The notes: a model not told the origin generated them from the letters alone. A DNA stretch of 64,000 bases from Bremerella alba (GCF_013618625.1 NZ_JABRWO010000006.1:186001-250000); one strand, 5' to 3'. Shown: positions 8,881 to 18,779, counted from the stretch's first letter. Numbers and translations are program-made.

Positions 8881-11800
8881 ATGAATACCAACCTTGTGGT
8901 CTCTTTTGCGTGGCTTGCTCTTGTTCCATGCACTTGCTTGCTAGCGATCGAGCCTCTCAATACTCCTCAGCAACAACAAAAGCTTTTCCATCTTCCACCC
9001 GGTTTCGAGATTCAATTGGTCGTGAGTGAGCCTGATATCGGGCAGCCCATGAATTTGAATTTCGATTCTCGCGGCAGATTGTGGATTAGCAGCAGCATTG
9101 AATACCCCTATCCGGCGGACTCCCCAGGTGTACAGCCGCGGCCAGATCGATTTGCTGGGATTAGTCAGCACGCCCCACGCGATTGGGTAACCGTAGTTGA
9201 AGGTTTCGAGGAAGACGGGAGTGCCAAGAAAGTAACGAAGTTCGCCACTGGGTTGAACATACCCATTGGGCAGACCCCTATTACTTCAGGTGACAAGGCG
9301 ATCGTCTACAGTATTCCCAACATCGATAAATTGACCGATTCCGATGGAGACGGCATCGCCGACGAACGGTTCAAGCTGTATGGTTCCGTTGGGAACATCG
9401 ACACGCACGGCATGGTCAACTCGTTTACACCTTGGATCGACGGGTGGATCTATGGTTGCCACGGCTTCTCAAACACATCTGAAATTGCTGACGGTCAAGG
9501 TAACGTAACCCGCATGGAGTCGGGCAACACATATCGGTTTCAGGCCGATGGAAGCCGGTTTGAGGTGTTCACCCACGGCCAGGTGAATCCGTTTGGTCTG
9601 ACTTTCGATCCAATGGGCAATCTGTATGACGCCGATTGTCACTCGATGCCGGTTTACCAATTGTTACGTGGTGCCAGGTATCCTCACTTTGGAGCCAAAC
9701 CGGATGCACTTGGTTTTGGTCCGACCATGATCAACCACAGTCACGGATCGACCGGTATCTGTGGTCCGGCCTACTACGCCGCCGAGCATTTTCCGAAACC
9801 GTTCCGTGATAACCTCTTTATTTGCAATCCCGTGTCCCAAGTGATCCATCGCGACAAGCTCGAGCAATTTGGTTCTACCTATCAGGTCGATACCCAGCCA
9901 GATATGGTGAAATGTGATGATACTTGGTTTCGACCTGTCGACGTAAAGTTGGGACCAGACGGAGCGCTTTATATTGCCGACTTCTACAACCCAATCATAG
10001 GACACTACGAGTCTCCGCTCGATCATCCAGATCGTGATCGAACGCATGGGCGTGTTTGGCGAATCATTTACACCGGAGATAATGCATCGTCGAAGCCAAT
10101 TACTGCCCCTGTCGATTTGACGAAACTATCCACGAATGATTTGGTTGAACAACTAGACAATGTGAACTTGCTTGTCCGTACGTTGGCAACGAATCTATTG
10201 GTAGATCGCCATGCGGAGGCCGCAGTTCAAGCGTTTGATTCAATTCAGAATATCACGAATCCGCGACAATTGGCTCATGCTCTTTGGGCGCTCGAGCGAA
10301 TCAATGGGCTGAGCAATAAGGATCTTCAACGCTTGGCAGTTCATTCTGATCGACTTGTTCGCATTCATTTGATCAAGGCAATTGCCGAACGCGATGCTTG
10401 GTCTGACGTCGAATTCATGATCGTCCGGCAGGCCTTAAATGATCAAGACGCATTCGTCGTGCGCGCCGCAGTGGATGCGTTGGGACGTCACGCGGCCGAC
10501 GGTAATGTTCGACCTATACTTTGGGCTTGGAAACAAGCACTCCCGGAAGATACTCACCTCATCCATACGATTCATCTGTCTCTTCGAGAACATTTTCGCT
10601 CGGGCGAAGTCGTCGCGATGTTGAGTTCCCAACAGTGGAGTGACGAGGAAGATAGGCAACTCGCAAGCATCGCAAAACTTTCTGAAAGTGAAGACGCTGC
10701 TCGATGGCTTATCCTGCGAGCCGATAGCAGGTCGATCGATTGGGATGCGCTACGTCGAGTGGCTCGGCAAGCGGCAAGGCAGAACGACTTGCAGATGCTT
10801 GAGAGAATCGTAGAGCTATCCAAACAATCTCCACCTTGGAAACAGCTTTCCGTGTTAAGTCAGTTCAGTCTCGCCGAACAAGAGGCAGGTCGTCTCCCCT
10901 TCCAAAACCCGCTGGCACGCGCTTGGGCTGAACGCTTATGGCTAGTTCTTTCCCCAGAACTAACGCGTCCTGAGGCCTGGACAGTCCATCAAATGCCAGG
11001 TGAAAGCTCATTGGCGATCAATCCCTGGGGGCCGCGCGATCGCGTGACATCCGTTGGAGCCACGCGGACGTTTGTGGATAGTATCGTCCACGGAGAGCAG
11101 CAAACCGGAATCCTTCGAAGTCGCAGCTTTCCTTTGCCTGAAGAGATTCACTTTTGGCTATGTGGTCAAGATGGTCTGCCTGGCAAGAAGAGCCCAGAAT
11201 TAAATCTCGTTCGCGTGTGTCTGGCTGATGGAAACAGGATGATTGCGCAACAAAAGGTTCCTCGAAACGATGTCGCCAAGCATTTCAAACTTTCGCTAAA
11301 CAAACACGCGGGCAAGCGTGGATATGTAGAAGTCGTCGATGGAAATTCAAGCAAATCGTACGCTTGGATTGCTGTGCACGATTTTTCGCCGGAAGTGCCT
11401 GCGTTACCTTTCCAGAATGAAGCCGCTTCGAAGATCGCTTTGCTGCGAGCAGTACAAGACTTCCAACTAACATCGGCTGAATCTCAGTTGGTAAAGCTAA
11501 TGTCAAATCCAAAGCTAGACGTGGAAACTCAAGTTGCGATTGCCGAAGCATTGCATCATTTGGGACGCTCTGACAAGCTCGCCGATATGCTAGTTGCCAT
11601 GCTACTGAAATCGGATCTCACGCCATCGATTCGGCAAAGGACGATTCGATTGCTCGGTTCGCATCCAAGCAAGAAGGTCTATAACGCACTTGTCGCCCAA
11701 TTGAAGAACTTAGCGGCTGAAGAGCAAACCGTAATTGCGTTAGCGTTGGGGAATAGCAAGGAAGGAGTGAATGCTTTATTGGATGCCATCGAGCAAGGTA

Positions 11801-12405
11801 GGGCTTCTCCGTATGTACTTCAAAATCCAAAGTGGCAGCACCAAACAGAGGCCATCGTTTTGTCAGCCGCTTTACAGGAGCGAATCGCAAATATAACGGG
11901 TGGCCTACCACCCCTTTTAGTACAAGAGCAAGCTGCAATTCAGAATGTTCTGACAGACTACTCAGCGAGCCAACCGTCACTTGAGGCAGGGGCGAAGTCG
12001 TTTGAGAAGCGGTGCGCCGTGTGTCACAAGATTGGCGGCAAAGGCAATCTAGTTGGTCCGCAACTCGATGGAATTGGCAATCGACCATTGGAGCGGATCG
12101 TCGAAGATGTGCTGGCACCCAATCGCAACGTGGACGCTGCCTTTAGAACATCGCTCATCCAAACCATCGATGGCCAGATAATCTCTGGGCTTCCGCTACG
12201 GGAAGAAGGAGAAGTCCTCGTTTTGTCCGATGTCGAAGGGAAAGAGGTTCGCGTTTCTCAGAATGATATCGAACTCCGCAAGGAGTCACCATTGTCGTTG
12301 ATGCCTGGCAACTTTGGGGAACAGATTTCTCAGGCAGAGTTACTAAGTCTGATTCATTTTCTTAAGGCGCAAAAAAAAGAGAGTGCTACAGTCGCATTAC
12401 CGTAA
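8881..12405 (+). CDS. PVC-type membrane-bound dehydrogenase with HEAT repeats and C-terminal heme domain
   Basis: 1174-aa exported protein of the large planctomycete/verrucomicrobial family. An N-terminal signal peptide (VSFAWLALVPCTCLLA) precedes a beta-propeller dehydrogenase-like domain of about 400 residues (PPGFEIQLVVSEPDIGQPMNL..., KLGPDGALYIADFYNP). HEAT-like helical repeats follow. A C-terminal cytochrome module carries one CAVCH heme site near residue 1040 and continues to the end with conserved GNLVGPQLDGIG. An upstream ATG at 8782 gives 1207 aa, but the signal peptide fits the start at 8881. The substrate is unknown; sugar or alcohol oxidation in the periplasm is commonly inferred. 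The last codons overlap a terminator serving the convergent gene. Confidence 0.85.
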   Translation: MNTNLVVSFAWLALVPCTCLLAIEPLNTPQQQQKLFHLPPGFEIQLVVSEPDIGQPMNLNFDSRGRLWISSSIEYPYPADSPGVQPRPDRFAGISQHAPRDWVTVVEGFEEDGSAKKVTKFATGLNIPIGQTPITSGDKAIVYSIPNIDKLTDSDGDGIADERFKLYGSVGNIDTHGMVNSFTPWIDGWIYGCHGFSNTSEIADGQGNVTRMESGNTYRFQADGSRFEVFTHGQVNPFGLTFDPMGNLYDADCHSMPVYQLLRGARYPHFGAKPDALGFGPTMINHSHGSTGICGPAYYAAEHFPKPFRDNLFICNPVSQVIHRDKLEQFGSTYQVDTQPDMVKCDDTWFRPVDVKLGPDGALYIADFYNPIIGHYESPLDHPDRDRTHGRVWRIIYTGDNASSKPITAPVDLTKLSTNDLVEQLDNVNLLVRTLATNLLVDRHAEAAVQAFDSIQNITNPRQLAHALWALERINGLSNKDLQRLAVHSDRLVRIHLIKAIAERDAWSDVEFMIVRQALNDQDAFVVRAAVDALGRHAADGNVRPILWAWKQALPEDTHLIHTIHLSLREHFRSGEVVAMLSSQQWSDEEDRQLASIAKLSESEDAARWLILRADSRSIDWDALRRVARQAARQNDLQMLERIVELSKQSPPWKQLSVLSQFSLAEQEAGRLPFQNPLARAWAERLWLVLSPELTRPEAWTVHQMPGESSLAINPWGPRDRVTSVGATRTFVDSIVHGEQQTGILRSRSFPLPEEIHFWLCGQDGLPGKKSPELNLVRVCLADGNRMIAQQKVPRNDVAKHFKLSLNKHAGKRGYVEVVDGNSSKSYAWIAVHDFSPEVPALPFQNEAASKIALLRAVQDFQLTSAESQLVKLMSNPKLDVETQVAIAEALHHLGRSDKLADMLVAMLLKSDLTPSIRQRTIRLLGSHPSKKVYNALVAQLKNLAAEEQTVIALALGNSKEGVNALLDAIEQGRASPYVLQNPKWQHQTEAIVLSAALQERIANITGGLPPLLVQEQAAIQNVLTDYSASQPSLEAGAKSFEKRCAVCHKIGGKGNLVGPQLDGIGNRPLERIVEDVLAPNRNVDAAFRTSLIQTIDGQIISGLPLREEGEVLVLSDVEGKEVRVSQNDIELRKESPLSLMPGNFGEQISQAELLSLIHFLKAQKKESATVALP

Positions 12406-12414
12406 CACTCTCTT
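12371..12414 (-). terminator. Minus-strand terminator embedded in the end of the convergent gene
   Basis: On the minus strand AAGAGAGTG pairs with CACTCTCTT (9 bp, 20-nt loop) and is followed by a run of eight T. It would terminate the Gfo/Idh/MocA gene. The structure overlaps the last codons and stop of the plus-strand dehydrogenase gene. Confidence 0.8.
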
Positions 12415-12436
12415 GGGTTGTCAAAAAGTATCGCGA

Positions 12437-13819
12437 CTACACCACGTATTCGACGTCGCGATTCTGACCTGGCCTCGGAATTGGGTATTTGCCATCTTCA
12501 TTCGGCATCACCGGGGCCGGTCCATCCGCAGTCAATTTATCGACGTTGGGGGCAAACTCTTGCTCGGAGTGGAGCATTTGTTCATAGGTGACCTCTTGGC
12601 CCGTATGAGCTGCCATGCGGCCCATGCTAGTCACCAAGCTCGCTTGAACGCCACGATGAACTTCGTTGTACGGTTGATCATTGACGATCGCGTCGACAAA
12701 GTCATTCCATTCTAGCTGGTACGGGTTTTGTTCTGGCTGTGGGTAGGCCCAGGCCACTTCACGTCGGTTTTGATTCTGGCCCTTGAACGTGCGAACCTTG
12801 CCCGGTGTATGTCCCGAGGTGCTCACAATCGCAGACCCTTTGCTGCCGTGGACGACGCTTGACATATCGTTTCGGCACCCTAGCATCGTGCGGCCATTGA
12901 AGAACAACTTCGAGCCATCGGCGTAGGTATATTCGACGGAATACGAGTCGAAGTTTTGGTCGATGAAGTCACCACGGTAATGACGTCCACCGAGTGCCTG
13001 AGCTTTAACGGGCCAGGCATTCTTCATCCATGAAGTTTCGTCGATTTGGTGGATGTAGAAGTCACTGAAGCAACCGCCACTAGCCCATAGAAAGCTATGG
13101 AAGCGTTCGATCTGGTACATGACTTCAGGCTTGTCTTCCGGTTTCGGTGTACTGAAAGCCGAGGCTACTGGGCCGTGCATACGATAAGCTCGCATACAGA
13201 CGATATCACCAATTTCACCATTTTGAATTCGATCGTGCAGTTCTTGACGACCGCGGCAATGGCGAACCATCAAGCCCACGGCGGACTTGATGTTCTTCTT
13301 GTCGGCCAGTTCCGCCAAAGCGATCATCCTTTTGGCGCTCGGGCCATCAGCAATGACTGGCTTTTCCATGAAGACATTCAGCCCCTTGTCAATCGCGTAC
13401 TGGTAGTGGACCCAGCGGAACGCAAGCGGTGTGGCGAGAATGACGATATCGCCTGGGTTCAATGCATCCATCGCTTGCTTGTAGGCTTCAAAGCCAACGA
13501 ACTGGCGTTCCTTGGGAACCTCGACTTTATCCTTGTTTTCTTGAAAGGTGCGGTTCAACGCGTTGTAACTGCCGTCCAAGCGATGCTGGAAGACATCGGC
13601 CAAAGCTACTAGCTTGGTGCAGCCGTTGGGAACATTCAGCGAGTCAGCGGCGGCACCAGTTCCACGACCCCCACAGCCGACAAGAGCGACTTGGATTTTG
13701 CCAATCTCTTTCTCTTCCGCATGAACATGCGGCACGGCGAAAGCGCTCAAGGCGGAAGCCGCCCCGGCCATTTTAATAAAGTCGCGGCGATTGTTCTTTG
13801 CTTGCAGTCGTTCGCTCAT
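12437..13819 (-). CDS. Tat-exported Gfo/Idh/MocA family oxidoreductase
   Basis: 460-aa NAD(P)-dependent oxidoreductase. The N-terminus carries a twin-arginine signal (NRRDFIKMAG followed by a hydrophobic stretch ending HVHA), so it is exported folded with its cofactor. A Rossmann domain follows (VALVGCGGRGTGAAADSL, near residue 45), then the Gfo/Idh/MocA motif MEKPVIADG near residue 150 and the C-terminal alpha/beta domain. Family members oxidise or rearrange sugars and inositols. Planctomycetes carry many such Tat-exported copies, with substrates mostly unknown. AGGACA precedes the start. It lies just after the FGE/cytochrome fusion gene on the same strand, 53 nt away, so they may be cotranscribed. 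Confidence 0.85.
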   Translation of the reverse strand: MSERLQAKNNRRDFIKMAGAASALSAFAVPHVHAEEKEIGKIQVALVGCGGRGTGAAADSLNVPNGCTKLVALADVFQHRLDGSYNALNRTFQENKDKVEVPKERQFVGFEAYKQAMDALNPGDIVILATPLAFRWVHYQYAIDKGLNVFMEKPVIADGPSAKRMIALAELADKKNIKSAVGLMVRHCRGRQELHDRIQNGEIGDIVCMRAYRMHGPVASAFSTPKPEDKPEVMYQIERFHSFLWASGGCFSDFYIHQIDETSWMKNAWPVKAQALGGRHYRGDFIDQNFDSYSVEYTYADGSKLFFNGRTMLGCRNDMSSVVHGSKGSAIVSTSGHTPGKVRTFKGQNQNRREVAWAYPQPEQNPYQLEWNDFVDAIVNDQPYNEVHRGVQASLVTSMGRMAAHTGQEVTYEQMLHSEQEFAPNVDKLTADGPAPVMPNEDGKYPIPRPGQNRDVEYVV

Positions 13820-13872
13820 AATATGTCCTGTGTTCAGTGGATAAGGTGTAGGGGATGACTAGGAGAGTGGGG

Positions 13873-15276
13873 TTAGTAGACGTCTTTGGCACTGTTCCAG
13901 TAGAAATACATTTCCTCGGGCGAGGGGATCTTTGCGGGTCGAACAATGCGAAAGCCTAGTTGCTGAGCATCAGTGTGGTACCAAATGCTTTTAGGAAGTT
14001 GCGGGTCTTGCTGCTTCCAGGCCGCATCACTGCCACGCCGCGCGGCGCTGCGAATTCGATCTGGATCATCGTCCCAGCCACCACCGCGAACACTTCGCGG
14101 GTAAAGACTCTGGGGTTTGATATATGGATTCTTACTCGAGTTCTGGATCTTTTTAAAATAGTCTGGCAAGTATTGATCCGCACACCATTCCATAACATTG
14201 CCATGCATGTCGTGCAGTCCCCAAGGATTAGGTTTCTTGAGGCCAACCTTTTGGTACTTTTCGTTAGCGTTGTCGTAAAACCAAGCGTAATCGAAAAGCT
14301 TCTCCGGATTATCACCAAATGAGTAAGCGGTGGTTGTACCAGCGCGGCAAGCGTACTCCCATTCCGCCTCGGTGGGCAGACGGTAAAAATGTCCGGTCTG
14401 GGAGCTGAGCCATTGGCAGTACTTGTTGGCCGCATGTTGCGTCATGCTGATCGCAGGATAGCCATGCTGTCCCATGCCGAAGCTCATCTCGGTGTAAGGA
14501 GGCGTCGGCTGACTGACGGCATCAACGATTGTGTGAGCTTGGGTATCGAAATCAGTCCGAGAACCATCTTTCCGACGATCGACCTGCGTGATCATGAAAG
14601 GTTCGTACTCATCCCAAGTCACCTCGCACTTGCCCATCCAGAAAGGATCGACGGAGACTTGGGTTTGCGGACCTTCCTCCGGTCGTCGTAATTCTTCGGT
14701 CTGAGGGCTTCCCATAACGAATTTGCCACCAGGGATGGCAATCATTTCGTATTCAACCTCAGTTACGGGAATCGCGTTGTTGTAGTTCTTATGGTTCCCC
14801 TGTTCTTTTTGGGCCTGGGCGACAATTTTGGCGTGAATATTCTTCACCAATTCAAAGTCATCGGGAGTAGCGAACCTGGGACCTTCCTTGGCACGGGCCT
14901 TGAGTTCCATGTCTTGAGGCCACTTGGCTCCTTCGGCGATCCAGGTCTTGAGCGTTGCGGTTTCACTTTTGGAAAGTGGACCACCTGAGCGAAGCGGTGG
15001 CATCAACTGCTCGTCCGTGCGTGGGAGAACCGTCATCGTGTAGAACATGCTGTCCTCGGGGGATTCCGGAAGGATTGCACCCCCGCTGCCTGATTCAAAA
15101 GCATCTTCTTTCGTTGTAAGAAGGTAATCCCCGGCAGGCTCGTCGCCGGAGTGGCACGAGACGCAATTCGTTTCCAGGATGGGAGCCACATCCTTTATAA
15201 AATCAACTTCGGCAGCCGACAGAAAACCAGGAGCTAAACCGAGAAGATATACCAATGGTAAAATCAGCAGTTTCAT
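13873..15276 (-). CDS. Formylglycine-generating-enzyme-like (SUMF1) protein fused to a cytochrome-type domain
   Basis: 467-aa exported protein. A signal peptide (LPLVYLLGLAPGFLSAA) is followed at residues 38-42 by a CVSCH site inside a planctomycete cytochrome-C-like module (VAPILETNCVSCHSGDEPAGDYLL). From about residue 170 it carries a complete SUMF1/FGE-sulfatase fold: GGKFVMGSP, VTWDEYEPF, YPAISMTQHAANKYCQWLS, RLPTEAEWEYACRAG, GNVMEWCAD, VRGGGWDDD and LGFRIVR. Homologues of this fold activate sulfatases or act as binding modules. The cysteine pair of classical aerobic FGE is not obvious, so enzymatic activity is uncertain. The start ATG at 15276 was chosen because the upstream extension would bury the signal peptide. 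Confidence 0.78.
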   Translation of the reverse strand: MKLLILPLVYLLGLAPGFLSAAEVDFIKDVAPILETNCVSCHSGDEPAGDYLLTTKEDAFESGSGGAILPESPEDSMFYTMTVLPRTDEQLMPPLRSGGPLSKSETATLKTWIAEGAKWPQDMELKARAKEGPRFATPDDFELVKNIHAKIVAQAQKEQGNHKNYNNAIPVTEVEYEMIAIPGGKFVMGSPQTEELRRPEEGPQTQVSVDPFWMGKCEVTWDEYEPFMITQVDRRKDGSRTDFDTQAHTIVDAVSQPTPPYTEMSFGMGQHGYPAISMTQHAANKYCQWLSSQTGHFYRLPTEAEWEYACRAGTTTAYSFGDNPEKLFDYAWFYDNANEKYQKVGLKKPNPWGLHDMHGNVMEWCADQYLPDYFKKIQNSSKNPYIKPQSLYPRSVRGGGWDDDPDRIRSAARRGSDAAWKQQDPQLPKSIWYHTDAQQLGFRIVRPAKIPSPEEMYFYWNSAKDVY

Positions 15277-15468
15277 TCGATGTGCTTTGAGGCGCCTTGC
15301 GGAGACGGGGATTCTAATAGGAAGTTTCGGGGAGGGATAAACCAGCGAGGCGGTGACAGAAAACGTCACGAGGTGTGCGCTAATTCTAGGCAAACGACGT
15401 TTGGTTGCAAGTGATTTCTGGATACCGCAAAAGTATCAATTCAAGCAATTGCCGAAGATAACCCGAGA

Positions 15469-15497
15469 TAGCAATCGTTTATGAGCATCGATTGCTA
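15469..15497. repeat. 9-bp perfect inverted repeat in intergenic DNA
   Basis: TAGCAATCG and CGATTGCTA are separated by 11 nt, between the FAD/Fe-S dehydrogenase gene and the FGE fusion gene. No T run follows on either strand, so it is either an operator for the downstream minus-strand gene or an imperfect terminator. Apart from this repeat, I see nothing in the roughly 290-nt gap 15277-15566. Confidence 0.5.
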
Positions 15498-15566
15498 CAA
15501 AATAGCAAACAGACGATGACAAAATTAGAATAGAAGAAGTCTGTCTTGAGTATGTTTGCGTCAAAT

Positions 15567-18500
15567 TCAGGACGATTCTCGCAGGGCATTTCGTAAGATC
15601 TGTGCGGGATGCAGTGCCTTACGCTGAGTCCCGTCATGGATCTGATGCCGACACGAGGTGCCAGGAGCGGCTATCAAATGATCAGCCGGCAGTTCTCGCA
15701 CGCGAGGGAACAAGATCAATTCACCGATTTTCATCGACACGTCGTAGTGCTCGATCTCGTAGCCGAAGGAACCTGCCATACCACAGCAACCGCTAGGGAT
15801 CGTCTTTACCTCGTAGTTCTTTGGCAAGCCCAACGCCGCGATACTGGCCGATTGCCCTGCGAGCGCCTTTTGAAAGCAATGTCCATGGAGGTAGATCGTC
15901 TTTGCCTGATCTGTAAACGAATCGTCAGAGATACGCCCTGCTTGAATCTCTTGCTGGAGGAACTCTTCTAACATCAAGCAACGCGAAGCAATGTCGTGAG
16001 CGATTGGGCGAAGTTCCGGTTCGGCTAACTCCATCGTTTCATCGCGAAAGGTCAGTATTGCCGAAGGTTCGACCCCAATCATGCGAATGCCATCTCGCAT
16101 CGCTTCTTTCAGAATCCGCAAGTTCTGGTCGATTCGCTGCTTGGCCTCACGCAGCAATCCTTTTGATAACCAAGTTCGGCCACTTTCAGTGATCGAGGCA
16201 AGGGTGACGTCATAACCTAAACGCTCTAACAATTCGATCGCAGCAATGCCGATATGTGGGTCATGGAAATTCGTGAATTCATCGTTGAAGAAGAGCACTC
16301 GGCCCACCTTCCCGGCATTCGCGTGAGGCTTGTGCTGGGCATGCCAGGCTGCCATTGTTTGCTTGGGCAAAAGCGGAATCGTGCGATCGGGATGAAACCC
16401 TGTCAAACGATTGATTACTTTCCGAATCGCTGGCGTTCCAAAGATGAAATTCCAAAGCCACGGCAGCCTAGCGGCGAGGATTTGTTTATTGAAGAAGTCA
16501 GCAATTAACTTCGAGCGTGGTGGCACGCCGTGCGCATCGTAATAATGCTGCTGAACCTCTGCTTTCAGTTTGGCCATGTCGACCGTCGAAGGACACTCCT
16601 TCTTGCACCCTTTGCACGAAAGACAAAGGTCCATGACGTCCTTGAGTTCTTCGTTGGCGAGCGGATTGACGGCGTCCGACTCGGTGATGATTTGCCGTAG
16701 TGTATTGGCCCGAGCGCGTGTCGTATGCATTTCATCACGTGTGGCCATATAGCTTGGGCACATCGTCCCGCCGGCCAATTCCGTCTTACGGCAGTCGCCA
16801 GAGCCGTTGCACATTTCGGCCGCACCCAGGATGCCGAAGTTCGACGAGAAATCAAACAAGGTATCTGGCTGCTGCGTCTTCTGGCCAGGTGCATACCGGA
16901 GCGATGAATTCATCGCTGGCGTATCCACAATCTTGTTTGGATTGAAAACTCCCTTGGGGTCCCAGGTTTGCTTTACCTGACGTACAAGTTCGTAGTTGTA
17001 CTCGCCAATCATTTGCCGCAGAAACTCGCCCCTCAGGCGTCCATCACCGTGCTCACCGCTGAGGGATCCTCGATAGTGTTTGACCAACTCGGCAATCGTT
17101 TGGGCGACTTCCCGAAACTGTTGGTTTCCTTCTGGTGTTTTTAAGTTGATCACGGGGCGGAGATGAATCTCGCCGCTTCCAGCGTGCGCATAATGAACGC
17201 ATTCAAGCCCGAATCGTTCTTTTAGGCGACGGTTGAACTCGGCGATATACTCAGGTAAATCATCGACATCGACACACGTATCTTCTACCACCGGGGCAGG
17301 CTTCGTATCGCCTGGTATATTCCCCAGAAGCCCCAGCCCCGCTTTGCGCAGATCCCAGATTCGTTCGGTCTCTTCGCCGTAGAGGACTGGATAGGCGTAA
17401 CCTAGACCGGCAGCTCGCATTTGGTCTATGATCCGGTCGCAAACGGTCTGTACTTCTACCTCCGTTTGTCCACGAATATCGACTACGATGATCGCCCCCG
17501 GCTGACCTTGCACGAAAAATCGGTTGGCGCGATGTTCAATGCTTCGTTCGGTACACTCCAGAATGTAATGATCAATCAATTCACAGGCATAGCAATCATG
17601 TTTGACGGCGATCTGGGTTGCGCGAAGCGATTGGTCGACGGTTTCGAAGTGGGCACAAAGCAAACCACTTACCGGTGGAGGTAGGGGTAAGCAGTTCAGC
17701 TTGATCTTAGTAGCAAAAAAGAGTGTGCCTTCACTTCCGGCGATCAACTTGCAAAAGTTGAATCTGTTGGCGCTAGACTGATCGAAAACATCGGCGTCCA
17801 TCAATAAATCGATCGCGTAGCCAGTGTTACGTCTCGGGATAGACGGTTTGGGAAACTCCCGCTCGATTCCCTCGCGGTTTGTAGCGTCGGAAAGCATATC
17901 GCGGATTTGAAGGTAAATCGATGTTTCGAGCGAAGCAGGACCGGAGCACTTGGCGTCGAACTCCTCTGCCGACAGCTGCCCAAAAGTGACTTGGGAGCCA
18001 TCCGAGAGAAACCCTTCAATCTCTAATAGATGGTCGCGGGTGCTGCCGTATTTGATTGAATTTGAGCCGCACGAGTTATTTCCCACCATGCCGCCGATCA
18101 TCGCCCGATTCTGTGTCGATGTCTCGGGGCCGAATAACATACCATGAGGCCGGAGAGCAAGATTTAATTCGTTGCGAATCACGCCCGGTTCTACCCACAC
18201 GGTTCGTTCGTGTGGATCGATCTCAAGGATCTGCGTGAAGTAACGGGAAACATCAACCACAATCCCGCTTCCGACGACCTGCCCGGCCAAGGAGGTTCCA
18301 GCCGTGCGAGGAATCAGGCCGACTTCATGACTATTGGCAAATACAATCAGTTGTCGAATGTCTTCTTTGGTCTCTGGGATCGCTACCGCGAGTGGCATTT
18401 GCTGATAGGCAGAAGCATCGGTTGCGTAAAGACGCCGCATCAGCGATCCGGTGTGCAGTTGTCCCTGCAGTTGGGATCGTAGCTGATTGAATGCATCGGT

Positions 18501-18623
18501 GAGATCGGTGGCGGTTGTTTGTGGCGAAGAGGAAGCAGATGCCATTGGTGTCAATTCATAGAGGAAAGGTGGGGCCATCGAGCGTCGATCTTCTATCTTA
18601 AAGAACTTACGACAAATTCCCAT
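15567..18623 (-). CDS. Fused FAD-linked oxidase and Fe-S oxidoreductase (GlcD/GlpC-type D-2-hydroxyacid dehydrogenase)
   Basis: 1018-aa fusion. Residues about 60-570 form a PCMH-type FAD domain plus C-terminal oxidase domain: IPRTAGTSLAGQVVG, ETSTQNRAMIGGMVGNNSCG, SGEHGDGRLRG. A ferredoxin-like part follows, with cluster cysteines CNGSGDCRK...MCPSY and CLSCKGCKKECPS (about residues 645-730), then a CCG domain with GHCFQKAL and SGCCGMAGSFGYE. Related enzymes oxidise D-lactate, glycolate, D-2-hydroxyglutarate or glycerol-3-P and pass electrons to the membrane pool; the substrate here is not determined. GGAAAG lies about 7 nt before the ATG at 18623; ATGs at 18578 and 18545 are alternatives. Confidence 0.85.
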   Translation of the reverse strand: MGICRKFFKIEDRRSMAPPFLYELTPMASASSSPQTTATDLTDAFNQLRSQLQGQLHTGSLMRRLYATDASAYQQMPLAVAIPETKEDIRQLIVFANSHEVGLIPRTAGTSLAGQVVGSGIVVDVSRYFTQILEIDPHERTVWVEPGVIRNELNLALRPHGMLFGPETSTQNRAMIGGMVGNNSCGSNSIKYGSTRDHLLEIEGFLSDGSQVTFGQLSAEEFDAKCSGPASLETSIYLQIRDMLSDATNREGIEREFPKPSIPRRNTGYAIDLLMDADVFDQSSANRFNFCKLIAGSEGTLFFATKIKLNCLPLPPPVSGLLCAHFETVDQSLRATQIAVKHDCYACELIDHYILECTERSIEHRANRFFVQGQPGAIIVVDIRGQTEVEVQTVCDRIIDQMRAAGLGYAYPVLYGEETERIWDLRKAGLGLLGNIPGDTKPAPVVEDTCVDVDDLPEYIAEFNRRLKERFGLECVHYAHAGSGEIHLRPVINLKTPEGNQQFREVAQTIAELVKHYRGSLSGEHGDGRLRGEFLRQMIGEYNYELVRQVKQTWDPKGVFNPNKIVDTPAMNSSLRYAPGQKTQQPDTLFDFSSNFGILGAAEMCNGSGDCRKTELAGGTMCPSYMATRDEMHTTRARANTLRQIITESDAVNPLANEELKDVMDLCLSCKGCKKECPSTVDMAKLKAEVQQHYYDAHGVPPRSKLIADFFNKQILAARLPWLWNFIFGTPAIRKVINRLTGFHPDRTIPLLPKQTMAAWHAQHKPHANAGKVGRVLFFNDEFTNFHDPHIGIAAIELLERLGYDVTLASITESGRTWLSKGLLREAKQRIDQNLRILKEAMRDGIRMIGVEPSAILTFRDETMELAEPELRPIAHDIASRCLMLEEFLQQEIQAGRISDDSFTDQAKTIYLHGHCFQKALAGQSASIAALGLPKNYEVKTIPSGCCGMAGSFGYEIEHYDVSMKIGELILFPRVRELPADHLIAAPGTSCRHQIHDGTQRKALHPAQILRNALRESS

Positions 18624-18730
18624 CCTGGATCTTTCCTTCGACTGACTTTGCCGGTTACTAAGAATTTCCTATTGGCGGCGGGTTCTTTTCGTGAGAATGG
18701 TACGAGTCACAAAATCTAGACCATATGTTG

Positions 18731-18762
18731 TTGACAAAACAAGGATGGTGTAAATAATACAC
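18731..18762 (+). promoter_or_regulatory. Promoter with overlapping palindromic operator (candidate NrtR box)
   Basis: A perfect -35 TTGACA (18731-18736) is followed 16-18 nt later by an AT-rich -10 (AATAAT at 18753 or TAATAC at 18755). Directly over the -10 sits a perfect palindrome GTGTA-AATAA-TACAC (18748-18762). The operon that follows encodes the NAD-metabolism repressor NrtR itself, so autoregulation by NrtR binding here is the natural inference. The match to a known NrtR motif was not computed. Confidence 0.7.
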
Positions 18763-18779
18763 TAACGGAGTGAGAGGAC

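Noticed and set aside
13097-13612. 171-aa open frame on the plus strand
   Set aside because: Entirely antisense to the clearly coding Gfo/Idh/MocA gene, no ribosome-binding site and no domain.
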